Part shown: positions 42,957 through 54,489 of the stretch, in pieces
How the letters are laid out: each line of letters begins with the position of its first letter
Position numbering within the stretch: position 1 is the first letter of the stretch
Assembly (NCBI RefSeq): GCF_001411555.2
Contig: NC_049903.1
Span: 23,448,270 to 23,512,269, forward strand
Length of the DNA: 64,000 nucleotides
DNA from: Juglans regia
Lineage: Eukaryota; Streptophyta; Magnoliopsida; Fagales; Juglandaceae
Reading direction: 5' to 3'
Notes under the pieces: model-generated
What the model was told of the DNA's origin: nothing
Database searches by the model: none
The model's input: the letters and a program-made list of their open reading frames with translations, nothing else
Made by a program: the position numbers and the translations under genes

Positions 42957-43687
42957 TGTGTGTCAGGTGGATTGATAAAATCTGTTAAAAAAGGATGGAT
43001 TAGGACTGATTTAGATTGGTTCACCCGTTGTTTAATTAGTGTTCAAGCTGAGTCTCCAATTGTGTGGCCCAGCTTACCTAATGGTCTAATCGGCACCTTA
43101 TCGTTAAATAATGCTGAAAATATAAAGTCTCTATATACCCATGTGCACACTGGGTCGGAGATTGAGTCATTAGTTTATCCAGCCATGAAGTTGTGAGTTA
43201 AAGTTTGCCGAAAAATAGTTTCTTTTCAAAAAAAAAAAATTATTGAAAAATCGATTATAGGAAATATATGATAATTAAGTAGCCATAAAGGATATGCATG
43301 TGAAAGCCAAATATTTATTATTAAATAAATAATTTTCTCCTAATATTGACTCAAGATGTTTCTCAAATATTTTCCGAGTTAAATATGGCTAAATCGAGTT
43401 GCTATATTATAGAGTTTGTTGTAGTCTATTGCTTGAAACTTTTCGAGTTATATGACGACAAAGGCAGAGTAGCTATGTGGTTTTCTAATAACGTCCAAAT
43501 CTGGTTGATAATCTAAATTTGTAACGCTTGAACCGTCAACTCCTCGTTACCAAATACTAGGAAATCATGCAGCTTGTTTCTGTGCAATTAATTGAGGATA
43601 TGTTCACCTACGTACAAATGAAAAATCGTTCTCTCTAGAAAAAGACTTTGCTGGCTTGTGCTCTCCGGAGGGTGACTCCCTTCCATC
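42957..43687. other. spacer, no gene recognised
   Basis: The open frame at 42897-43196 begins inside the MITE and has no domain. The rest is AT-rich. Confidence 0.45.
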
Positions 43688-43745
43688 TAGGGCTAAGCAA
43701 AAATAACTCCGAATCCGATCCGATCCGATCCGACTTTGACTCTGA
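43688..43745 (+). repeat. hAT terminal sequence (left end)
   Basis: TAGGGCTAAGCAAAAATAAC followed by repeated CCGATCCGATCC motifs resembles the terminus of the MITE at 42163. It may be the left end of the element that carries the broken hAT transposase at 46156. No matching right end was found. Confidence 0.5.
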
Positions 43746-44053
43746 TATTAATGTACATATGTAATAAAAAAATATGTATTTATTTATAGATTGATTATAT
43801 ATACTAGTATATATAGTTTTATAATTATATAACTAAAATTTATATAGTTAAATTCAATAATATAAAATAATATACTTATACTATAATATAAATAGATTAA
43901 ATTGAATAATAATAGTTTAATATATGTAAACAATGCACATCAAAGTATTACAACTATGTAACGTTAATGTATAATAACACTAGTATAATAACATGTAATA
44001 ATACCAAGTCTAGTATATAATTAAGTTAAAAATAAGTTAGACACTATTATAAT

Positions 44054-44717
44054 TAGGAGTGTAATTGGTCCAGTCCGGTTTTGGACATAATTTATGACCG
44101 AACCGGCATGCATCGGTTTTGTATTTTCGAAAACCGATTACGCACTAGCTACCCTCCTAAATCGATACCTCCGGTTTTACTGGTTTCGGTCTGATTTTCC
44201 GGTTTTAATAGTATTAGTATTAGGACATAAAATGTAACTAATATACTAATATATATTAGTATACTAATGTGTACTAATTAATTAAAGTGAAATGTAATTA
44301 ATATACTAATGTATTATGTATTTATCAAAAGGAATATATTGAGAATTTATTAGGCCATAAAATGTTATTAATATATATATTTTATGTTTAAAGCATATGA
44401 TCAAATAAATTTTCATATTTAAGATTAAAATTTTATGTTATAAATTATAATAATATTATCTTATATATAATTATAATTTATATTATTATATATTATATAT
44501 AAAAATTATATATAATATAAAAAAATATTATTGATATTATTAAAAAAATTAATTTAAATATATAATATAGTGAACCGGTCTGGTCCGGTCCTGTCCTAAA
44601 AACTATAGAACCAGAACCGGACCGGACTGGTATCGGCCAGTTTTAGAACTAAGGGAACCAGTTCCATTGGTTCGGGCTGGTCTGGGCCCTTTTTTTCGGT
44701 TAACTTTTACACCCCTA
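44054..44717. mobile_element. hAT-type MITE, 664 bp, exact 8-bp target duplication
   Basis: ATTATAAT occurs at 44046-44053 and 44718-44725. The termini are TAGGAGTGTAA and TTACACCCCTA. GGTCCAGTCCGG / CCGGTCTGGTCCGG motifs lie just inside both ends and the middle is almost pure AT. No coding. Confidence 0.85.
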
Positions 44718-44725
44718 ATTATAAT

Positions 44726-46155
44726 AACATATTATATTATAGCAGAATAACATGTAAATAAAAACTATAATACAATTCTATAATAGGAATAAGTTAGATA
44801 CTAGTATAGTACAAATATAATACTAATGTATAATAACACTAACATAATAGCATGTACTACAAGTCTACTATATAATTAAGTTAGAAATAAGTTAAACATT
44901 AATATAATACGGGTATAATGAGTTAATAACATATAATACTATAGTATAATAACATTTTATTGTTAATAATTAATACTAACAATTAAATTGAGTGATGAAA
45001 AAAATTATAATAACTATATATAGAATAATAATATATAATTAGACACTATAGAATGATCAAAACTATAGTATGATAACATATAATTACACATTAGTGAATT
45101 AATATTTACTAATAATCAATACTAACAATTATAAAAACCATAAATAAAAAACTTAGTGCTAAAACAAAGATTAAAATTAAATCTAAATTTAGGGTTTAAA
45201 AAAGCAAGGTTTAGTTTAGAGATTAGGGAAAAAAAAGTCCAAGGTTTAGAAGCTCAAAACTGAAGTAGCGTAGCACAAAAGGTGCAACCCAGCTCAAATT
45301 CAGCCAAAATGGCTCATTTTTCTCCAAAAATGGTGTCGTTTTGACTATGGTTTTTATGTTTATCGCCAGCTAAATGACATTGTTTTGACTACATTGCCTA
45401 TGTTTCTATGCGGCCCTCCCTCCACCTCCCGTGCGACCTCATCATCATTTTCTCACTTAGGATTCACTTAGAAACCCTTACTCAGCTCGTCACCTTCTCC
45501 CTCCTCTTCTCCCATCGCTGTAGCCTTCACTGCTCCTACCCCTACCCCTGCCCCTCATCCTCAGCCACCACTCAGCCTGTGGTTAGCCTCCACCCACCTC
45601 GTCGTCTCTTTCTCTCTAACCCTAAGTCCCTCTTCTCTTCTAACCCTAAGTCCCTCTTTTCTCTCCTCATTTGGTGGATATCTAAGGACGAGAATCGATA
45701 TGCTGCAAGATTCTCCGGGTAAGCTTCGCATCTGCTGATCTGCTTCCAAATTTGGGTATCTGTAAATTATTATCCATTTTTGTTTCTAGACTATTGTAAT
45801 TGTTTTGCTGGTTGTGAATTTGTTAGCCCCTTCCCCTCATTTTTTGCTAGTTGTTAATTTTTTTGTTGGTTCTTGGTTGCTAGAGTTAGGGTTGTTTATA
45901 TACGATGCAAAAGTCTGGGGTGTTATATATGATGCAAAATTTGGGGTTGTTTTGAATGATTAAGCTAAAAAGTTGAGGCTGTTTTGAATGATTTATTTGA
46001 GCATAATCTCAAATTGCAAATTATTCAATGTGTTATAATACTTATTAAGTTGTTGTCCATTTAATGATAGAGATATAAGCTTACTTTAAGTAGAGTCCTT
46101 TGTTTGAGGCTGTGTTAACCTTACTCTTTTGTTTGTGTTGTGTTTTAGTTCTTAA
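44726..46155. other. AT-rich region then 5' leader of the hAT gene
   Basis: Sequence from 44730 to 45130 resembles 43750-44050 (TAATAACAC..ATAATTAAGTTA phrases). From about 45400 a C/T-rich leader contains a direct repeat (TCTAACCCTAAGTCCCTCTT, twice near 45616-45658) and a possible donor GGGTAAGC at about 45718. This would splice near 46150 ahead of the hAT start. Confidence 0.4.
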
Positions 46156-47223
46156 ATGATGAATTGTGAAGACACAAGCACTCCTACATCCACCTCTGCA
46201 TCTTGCCTAGAAGGACCAGAACTACAATATCCTATTGAGGCTCCTATAACCGAATAGTCTATTGAACCATTAGACTCTTCGGTAGGCACTCCTACTACCT
46301 TCTGTTCTACCCACCACCCTCCACTAGACACTAGAAACTCCAAGAATAGGCCTAAGGTATAAGATTACTTCACAAGAGTGTCTAATTGTGATCACGAAGA
46401 ACCTATAGCTACTTGTAATCATTGTGGGAGGTTGTGGAAATGTCATCCCAAAAAGCAAGGCACTTCGGCCATGAGAGCACACATCCACCTTTTTCATAAA
46501 AATCGTAAGAGTAAATTGGACAAGAGTAAACAATTCTTGGTTCCAAAGGCAATAGTTGAAGGAGGAATGGGAGGAGAATCACGGATGACCAAATAGTGAG
46601 AAAACAATTAGGGTTGCCCTTGCTAGGATGGTGATAGTGGATAAGTTACCCTTTAGGATTGTTGAGGGTCAAGGGTTTTGGGACTACACTAAATCCCTTG
46701 GTCCTAGGTTTCTCATTCCCTATCGTTTTATGCTAATGAGGGATTGTATGAAACTATTCTTACGAGAAAACTATAGCTTGAAAAAAATGATTTGACAACC
46801 AATCAAAGAGTGTGTTTGATAACTGACACTTGTACTTATATCCAAAACATTAATTACATATGTTTCATGGCTCACTTTATTGACAATAGTTGGAAGTTAC
46901 ATAAGCGGATCATTTCATTTACTCGGGTTAGCGATCACAAGGGGGCAACGATTGGTCAAGAATTGGAGGAGTGTATCTTTGATTGGGGCATTGAAAAAAG
47001 TCTTACAATGACAGTGGACAATGCTACCTTTAATAACTCTGTTGTTGATTGGTTGAGAACACAGGAAATAGGAAGTGAGGAGTGTGTTACGGATCACAAG
47101 TTTATTCACATGAGGTGCACTCCACACATTTTAAACCTTATTGTCAATGAATGTTTAAAAGATGTTGATGATTTGATATTCTATTGTGACATTGGTAAAG
47201 ATGCTTTCATTGAAAAGAGTTAG
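46156..47223 (+). pseudogene. broken hAT (Ac-like) transposase
   Basis: The frame starts MMNCEDTSTPTSTSAS and meets TAG at 46255 and TAA at 46360. It then encodes a BED-type zinc finger (CNHCGRLWKCHPKK..RAHIHLFH, about 46414-46496). After a frameshift near 46590 come FRIVEGQGF-like sequence and a block from 46795 reading ITDTCTY, FMAHFIDNSWKLHKRIISF, IEKSLTMTVDNATFNNS and HMRCTPHILNLIVNECLKDV. This order is that of Ac/hAT transposases with the central catalytic region. The C-terminal half, including the dimerisation domain, is absent. LTR-derived sequence begins about 47260, so the insertion or a rearrangement there removed it. Confidence 0.87.
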
Positions 47224-47259
47224 AGGTAGAAATCATATCAGAGGCATACAATTAAAGCA

Positions 47260-48137
47260 TTGAAAGCATTGAAAGCATTAGAAATCAATGACATAATGCT
47301 GGAAATATTTGTTTATGCTTGTAGAAAAAGGGAAGAAGATTATAGAAGTGATGCAATGTGTCTCACATATAACATTCACCCCATATTACCCAACATTGTC
47401 TTAGAAGTTAACCTGCCTTTCTATGTCAAAAGTTCTCTTCTTTCTTTCCTACTCGCTTTCCTCAAAAGTCGCCTTCTTGAGTTCTTTAGTGAATAAGGTC
47501 TCAAAAGTGAGATATTATCCCATGTTTAGGTCTTTTAAATAGAGTGGGAATGTCAAATGTCTTCTCTGACGTATCACTGACTCCAAATATGCTTGGATAT
47601 GAGTCTTTCATTATTGTCCTATCACACTATAGGATGACAGAGATAGGTGGCCAGGATATGGTCTGCACACCCTACGGTTTGCAAAGCCACTCAAGATGTG
47701 ACCTCTTGGATGTAGTGTGGGCTTCTGCACTTGTTTCTGACACTTCTTCGAACTTTTCCGTATTATCCCAAAAATTTCCCTTGACTGGTTGTGTTAGTCA
47801 TTGTCCATAGTTCCTCTTTGGTGAGCGATCCTTTCTCGCCTTGGGCGGTTAGTGCGTAACTTGCCTAAGCCCATCTGTCCCTCCAGCTCCTCATTCTCGT
47901 CCTTTTGGGAGACAACTTTTCTAGCTCATCTACTATGGCTCAGTTCTTCATCTCTACCTCACTTTGGGACATGTCAGCTGGATTCCCACGTGGTGCCTGC
48001 TCACTCAAATGTTGGACTAGCTGCACTCGATGTCTCCCGCTGCTGGTTCCTAAGACCATTTGAGTACTCTTCATCTTTTCCTTTTCTTCAACTCCACAAA
48101 TTATCTGTCCCCATTCGCATTAGGTAGGACCCTCACA
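47260..48137 (-). repeat. truncated LTR, same family as 31836, inverted
   Basis: On the minus strand it begins TGTGAGGGTCC at 48137 and shares with the LTR at 31836 the GGGGACAGA segment, the TATA-like CTATTTAAAAGACCTA, CTTTTGAGAC.TTATTCAC.AAAGA, GGTTA.CTTCTAAGA, AGACA.ATTGCAT and TTTCTACAAG-like stretches. The short plus-strand frames here are antisense to it and are not genes. Confidence 0.75.
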
Positions 48138-49012
48138 ACTTGCCTCTCGGCTCGAGGAGGCTAAAGAATTAGGTGAAGGATGGTCACGCAATTCCTTAAG
48201 TGTTCTTGAAAAAAACGTCACACTAACAGACTTTCTTGTAGTCATAACAAAAGGAACCAAAACTTGCGCATGGATTTTTTGGGGAAGCCATGGCTTATGG
48301 GTAATAGAAAATGAACAGGAAAATTTTGGTAATATAGATGTTAAAGAATCTAGTGGAATAGTCTTATTGGTTGCACTTCAGTCTCATATATTTATATTTC
48401 TATTAATATATGTCATTGCATACTATCATGAGCCTAGTCTCGGGACTAACTTACTAAGAATTTATAATCTCATCGTGGTGGTCCCACTCCAATGCAAATC
48501 ATTGGAATCACTGATTTTGAGTTTGGTGAGAAAGAGTTCGACCAGGACATTCAATCTCGCATTGTTGAGTGAAGTGGTGTATGTCGTGGTCAACTGTTAA
48601 TGGATTTTTATTTTAGTCATGTATTCCTTTGCTTTAATAACCCAAATGGGGAGAACAATGATCAAATCATTTTTACGATCTCTTTTGGAGATTTAATGCT
48701 ACAATGGCGTTTGTGGATATATTTGTGACTTGTGCAGATGTTCTAAAATGATGTTATTATGTTTTAAAATTTTTCTTTGATATTAAAATCATAGTTATAT
48801 GACCTACTCACTCCAATTCATTCATATTCTGACGTCTCGATAACCCGTCAACCCACAAACAGGGAGTTGTTAGAGTCACACAAAACTTTGCCAAAGTGAT
48901 TTGGATTGTTCCTTAGGAGTCTTGGTTCCTGGGGAGGAGTTTTAGCATTCAACGATGAGTTTCAAAGTAGGCTATGAGGGTGAGTAATCTTATACCAAAC
49001 CCTTGCCCATTC
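48138..49012. other. spacer, no gene recognised
   Basis: The frame at 48367-48600 has no domain. The sequence may include interior DNA of the LTR element to the left, but I could not identify coding parts. Confidence 0.4.
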
Positions 49013-49695
49013 TTTTTTTTTTTTTTTAAAAAAAAAAAGAGCCGGTAGCCATATGGTAGTGGCCCCGTCCCAAGTTTATAAATAAGCCCTCACTTATGGC
49101 GGAGGAATACCGTGGTTACAAGCCAAGTATGAGGGAGTTTACAGATAAGAGAAAAAAAAACCTCCCAAATACAAACCAACCTAAGAACCAAAACAGCATT
49201 TTAAACAAGCCTATAAAAATAAAACACGAAAATAAAACTAACAGGCCTATATCAAAACAATAAAACATCTAAACAAGCCTAGCAAAAAAAAAAAAAAAAA
49301 AAAAAAACAACAAAAACAAACCTGGAACTCAAACTAACGACGAAAGTACGGAATGCCTAAAAAATCCAGCCGCACAATACCTTTTAAATACCTGGGAAAA
49401 TCTTGGTTGCCGTTATACGTGGCATTCAAACTCATTTCGCCTTCTCTAGCAAGAAAATCCGTTGCACTGTTACCTTTCCGCAATTGATGAACCACAACAA
49501 AATTAAGCCCCTCAAGTTCCTTGCGCAAAACCTCCCAAAAATCCCAAAGATACCACACAGAGCAATTACCCTTACAAAGCCAATCAACAACAATTTGTGA
49601 ATCACTTTCAATAATCACATTAACCATATGGAGCCGTTTGCACAATCTAATACCATCCAGAATTGCTAAAAAAAAATGGTTGACTGAGGGAGATT
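49013..49695 (-). pseudogene. LINE 3' fragment with RNase H domain
   Basis: On the minus strand the frame 49695-49334 encodes the end of the RNase H-like domain: LDGIRLCKRL, NVIIESDSQIVVDWL, WYLWDFWEVL and QLRKGNSATDFLAREG. The stop is followed by the family 3' UTR and a poly(A) tract (poly(T) on the plus strand, 49013-49027). A 23-base A run at 49282-49306 interrupts the 3' UTR (T run in LINE sense). The copy is 5'-truncated. It matches the tails at 1056-1516 and 58844-61020. Confidence 0.85.
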
Positions 49696-49795
49696 TGCTT
49701 AGAAAAAGACAATACGATTTAGATATAGTACTCAAGTAAAAACAGTAAAGCAATTATTTGACATTTGTAAAGAGACAAGACATTGTCTCCTTAAA

Positions 49796-49985
49796 TGTAG
49801 GGGCAGGCTCCGACTCTTACGGAATCGGAATGTCGACCTCCGACCTTCGACCTCCGACCTCCATTTGAAAGTCAAATTGTGCACCAACTCCAACTCCAAA
49901 CGGAGTTGGAGTTCGACTTCGATCGGAGTTCGAAGCTCGGAGGAGGAGCTCGGAGTTCCAATCGAAGTTGAAGTATTAAAAACAT
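49796..49985. repeat. hAT-like terminal region with palindromic CTCCGAC motifs
   Basis: TAGGGGCAGGCTCCGACTC followed by repeated TCGACCTCCGACC and then inverted GGAGTTGGAGTTCG/GGAGCTCGGAG motifs looks like the subterminal part of a hAT-type MITE. No right end or target duplication was found. Confidence 0.5.
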
Positions 49986-50334
49986 TATAAAAACTAATAA
50001 TGTAAAAAAATAATTACAAAAATCTAAAATATTGTAAAAAAATAAGTTAAAAAATTAAAATTAAAATAGAATGACGAAATCATGTACAATAAAAAAAATA
50101 GGTGATTTAATGTGTGTAAACAATAAATTTTAATTTAAGACTACAAATTCCCAACAAATTTAAATTTACAACACCAAAATATAAATAATTTCATAGATTT
50201 CATTCAAATTTTCAAATAGCCACAGTGACAAAGTCCCCCACATCAGTCCTGACAGTCCATGCATTTGAGTTGATGACTTGATATTGATTTATAATTTTTC
50301 GGCATGACTTTTAAACCATCAGCCAAGTGAAATA
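49986..50334. other. short AT-rich spacer
   Basis: No gene is seen. The sequence ends where LTR-like sequence of the Athila/Tat-type element begins. Confidence 0.5.
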
Positions 50335-52760
50335 TTGACTCACTCAAAAATGAGCAGCACAAAGGCTGTCCCAAGTGTAGCAGGATGTCGCGTAATAATT
50401 ACGAATAAATTCCTAAATTTTCCTTAGAGAAAATTGCTTAAAACCAAACTTGTTTTAAATGATGAAAATATTCACAAAGAGAAAATAAAATTTGTGGTAT
50501 GTGCAATGAATGGAAGAGTGCAATGAGAAATAAAAAGGGCACTAGTCATAAACTAAATTCATGTTTTTAGATTTTTTGAGTGTCGGAATGAAATGTAAAA
50601 GACTAACAAACTGAAATTAATGATCAGGGAACCAACTAAGCTAAACAATCTCAATTAATCAGAAAATTAATTAATAAAATTGAAATTAAGTAAGTCCTAA
50701 TTAACCTAATATGCAATGGAACTAAAAGATTAACTAAACTAAACTAAGAACTAAGCTAGATTAGAAAATAATTAATGCAATATGAGCTGAAAATTGAAAA
50801 ACCCAAAAATTAAAATTCTAGCGTTCATCCTTACATTTAAATCATAAATTATCAAAATCAATCCATAACAATTGTAATGTATATTTAATGGAAGCTTAAA
50901 GAAGAGAGAAAAATAAATAACACAAAGTAAATAAACAGCAAATAAAATGCCCAAAAATGTAAGCCTAAAATCTCAAAAATACATCATAAATTTTAAATTA
51001 AAATTAAATAATTAGTAGAAAGTGAAAAGAGCAAGGTAAATGAATGGAGATGGATGGCAGCAATGAAGGAGGAAGGCTGGGCTGCAGTAGTTGGACCCCT
51101 GGAGGAGCTCTTCAAATACGTGCGGGGCTTCCCAAAATATGTTTTTTTCTCTAGAGGTCAGAAAGAAAAATAAAAACAAAGAAATCTCCATTACGTTGCG
51201 TCCGTATCCCATGTAAATTGCTTTTTCAAAATGCCCCAGCTAGCATCCGTTCGTTGCGTCCGTGCGTCCTTTACTTTTTCTTTTCTTTTCCCGTGTTTTG
51301 CCTAGCTGCGTTTTGATAAAGGCCCCTTTTGGTGCCTTTTTCACTTTTCTTGTTCTTTTTTTTTTTCCTTTTCTGCCTAGCCTTTTCTCCTAGCGTGAGT
51401 TTCAACTCTTCTATTTTTTTCAGCTTTCATTTTTTACTTATCTCAAAAAGTAGAAAATAAATTAAAAGGAAGAATAAAAATATATCAGAGATGTATTGTT
51501 CATGTGAGAAACATTAACCAATTAAATCACAAGTTAGAAAATTAAGTATAAACCATGCTATAAATCAATTTAAATCACAATTCGGATTTATGCATCTTAA
51601 TCATTTTTTTATCTAAAACCAATAATAATTAATGAAGTAATTCAATTATATAGGTTCTAGATGTATAAAATATATAATAATTCACCTCAATCACACTCCT
51701 CAACTAACGTTTTGCTAATCTTTGAACAAAATAGTGAAAATTAATTAAGATGAATATTGCATGAAGATCGAAATCCAAATATAAGCAATCAAACACAATT
51801 CTGAATTCTCACAAAAGTGACATGTTACTACTCAACCCCAAGGAGCTATACCCACCAAGACTATTTCGACAATCTTTCACATAGAATTGAGGCAAATGTC
51901 TTAGAACTCAAATGTGTGTGTGGAGCTAAATTGGTTATGTGTTCCTCATTACTAGCTATGATTTGTCATAAAAATTTTCAACCCTAAGATTAATCATTGC
52001 TGATTCTAATTACCTCAAAGCCCAAGAGACTAGCAGTATTCACGCTAGTTCTGTTTTTAAAGGTTGAACACTCAACTCCCAAAGTCTTGGGTAACTGTTT
52101 CTAACCCTTAATTTAGGAAAACTCCATAAATTGCATTCATCTTTCTTTCTTTTTTTCTTCTTTTTTATTTTTTATTTTTTTGTTTTTTTTCCTCTGTTTT
52201 TGTTTTTGTTTGGAAAAGAGGCTCGGTAGTCCTGCAATTTACTTCTCCTGTGTTAAATCCATGAACAGTAAATTAAGGAACACTACAAATGTAAGCATGT
52301 GCAAAATGTCCTTCAAAACTTGCCATTCGTTCTACAAAAATCTCACCAAGTCTCATACTCAATGGGTATATCATCCGGGTGTTTCAAACTACACATCAAC
52401 AAAAAATGATGTATAAAAAATCATGCTCTGTGTTCAAGCTTGAAAATAAATTCTCACAAAATGATTCCATTCAACTACTCCACCAAGGTGCTCAAATTTC
52501 AGAAAATGCTAGAAAGAGAGTGTGTCAATCATTTGTTTATCAATGCACATCACATTAACGCATTTTTTTCTAATCTGTGCACAGACGCTACTCCCCAACT
52601 AGTAAGAGACATGGTCCTCAATGAATCAAACGAAAGAAAACAAAGTGTACATGAATAAGTAAGCAACACAGACAACCAAACATGTGATATAAAATCAAAG
52701 CAAAACAACGAATAAATATAAAAGATAAAATGCAATTAACCAAAACTGTAAAGGGGAAAA
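50335..52760 (-). repeat. 3' LTR (outer part certain) plus 3' untranslated region
   Basis: The first 400 bp (50335-50731) are LTR by match to 58445-58843. The LTR continues to the right but its inner edge cannot be set, because the other copy is interrupted. No credible genes are present: the frames at 50772-51212 and 52180-52735 have no domains. Confidence 0.6.
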
Positions 52761-52763
52761 AGA

Positions 52764-53620
52764 TCAAAACACTTCCCTGGAATCTTGCACATGCAAGATC
52801 TCTTCGTTGGGCTCGAAGTGAGTCATAAACGGCTTGAGACGTTGTCCATTGATAGTGAAGCTATTGCCATTCTTCGGATTAACTATGTCTACCAAGAAAA
52901 ACATGTAAGCGAAAGCTATAAAGATGAACTTCCTGGCCAAGTGTGAAATGCTTGGGATGAATTTTCTGATCATGTAGAATTTTCATGCATTCCTTCACCA
53001 GTTGAGCATTGTCATTGGCATCTCAACGAGCTTCATCCAATTCATTTTGATTTGCAATTTTCTCAACCTTAAACATTCATCAAGTGACATGTTAACATGT
53101 TTTATAACCCAAAGGGCTCGATGTTGAATATCAACAGGTAAATGACAAGTTTTACCATAAACTAATCGATAAGGGAACATTCCTAGATTAGTTTTAAAAG
53201 TTGTCCTATAAGCCCACAAAGCATTAAGAAGCTTAACTGACCAATCTTTCCTACTAGGATTGATAGTTTTCTCCAAAATTATTTTTATCTCTCTATTTGT
53301 CAATTTTGCTTGTCCATTTGTTTGAGAGTGATAAGGGGTAGAAACTCGGTGTGTGATACCATATGTTTTCATGAGTATAGAAAATTTTTTGTTGCAAAAA
53401 TGAGAACCCGCATCACTAATAATATAACTTTAAGCATGCCAAAACGAGCAAACATAGATTGCAAAAATTTTAAGACAACACGATGGCCATTTTTTTGCAA
53501 GCAACAACCTCCACCCATTTTGAAATATAATTCACAGCCAATAAAATATGTGTTTCTAAAGGAAACAGGAAAAGGTCCCATGAAATCTATTCCCCAACAA
53601 TAAAAAATTTATAAGGTAAG
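52764..53620 (-). pseudogene. Athila/Tat-like integrase, frameshifted
   Basis: Pieces read MGPFPVSF (core start), [46 protein letters not shown] and a C-terminal NPKNGNSFTINGQRLKPF. The position of the catalytic glutamate in NGQAE is Lys (NGQAK), and frames change at least twice, so the enzyme is dead. Confidence 0.85.
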
Positions 53621-53841
53621 AATAGGGGAAAAATGGATCATGTCTCTTTTTCTAATGAATCCTAATTTTTTACAAGGCTCACAAGCCTTACAAAAATTAC
53701 AAGCATCTTTAAACATGGAAGGTCAGTAAAAATGCTTTGCAAAATTTTAGGGACTATTTTCTTTGATGAAAAATGACCACCACATGCACCCATATAACAA
53801 AATCTCAACACAGAAGAAAGCATATCATTAGGAATGCATCT

Positions 53842-54430
53842 TCAAATCAATTGGTTTGAACAATATTTGAAGATGTATGAATCATCAAAGTAAAAGTGTC
53901 GTACCTCAAAGAGAAATCGAAGCTTATCTTGGATGAACCATTCAGAGGGCATTTGCTCAGTCACCAAATAATTGATTATGTCAGCAAACCAGGGAGCTTT
54001 GTGAACTACAAATAGCTGCTCATCCGGAGAATTATCATCAAGAGGAATGATGACTTTTGAAGGGGAGGATGGTGGCAATCTGGAGAGATGGTCAGCCACC
54101 GTATTTTCGATTCATTTCTTGTCCTTAATGGTGATGTTGAACTCTTAAAGTAGTAAAATTCAGCGGATCAAGCGTGGTTTTGCATCTTTCTTAGCCAACA
54201 AATACTTAAGAGCAGAGTGTTCAGTGAAATAGTAACAGGAGAACCAAGAATATAAGCCCGAAATTTACCAAGTGCAAAAACCACTACAAGCAATTCGTTT
54301 TCAATAGTGGTGTAATTTTTCTGGGTATCATTCAAGGTTCTACTGGCATAATAAATCACAAAAGATCTATTATCCACACGCTGCCCCAAAACAGCACCCA
54401 ACGCATAATCACTTGCGTCAGTCATAATTT
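53842..54430 (-). pseudogene. Athila/Tat-like RNase H and connecting region
   Basis: MTDASDYALGAVLGQRVDN, YYASRTLNDTQKNYTTIENE and LLVVVFALGKFRAYILGS are RNase H. A second frame begins MADHLSRLP (end of RNase H) and continues PWFADIINYLV. A shift after LGSPVTISLN separates them. Confidence 0.85.
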
Positions 54431-54489
54431 CAAAGGGAATGTCCCACTACGGGGGTTGCATAGTGGGGGCAATGGTAAGCGATTCTTTA

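Noticed and set aside
42897..43196. 99-codon plus-strand frame
   Set aside because: It crosses the right end and target duplication of a hAT-type MITE and has no domain.
45408..45722. 104-codon plus-strand frame rich in Ser, Pro and Leu
   Set aside because: C/T-rich leader with an internal direct repeat upstream of a broken hAT gene; composition explains the open frame.
47260..48127. Three plus-strand frames (47260-47496, 47544-47810, 47852-48127)
   Set aside because: They are antisense to LTR sequence related to 31836 and show no domain.
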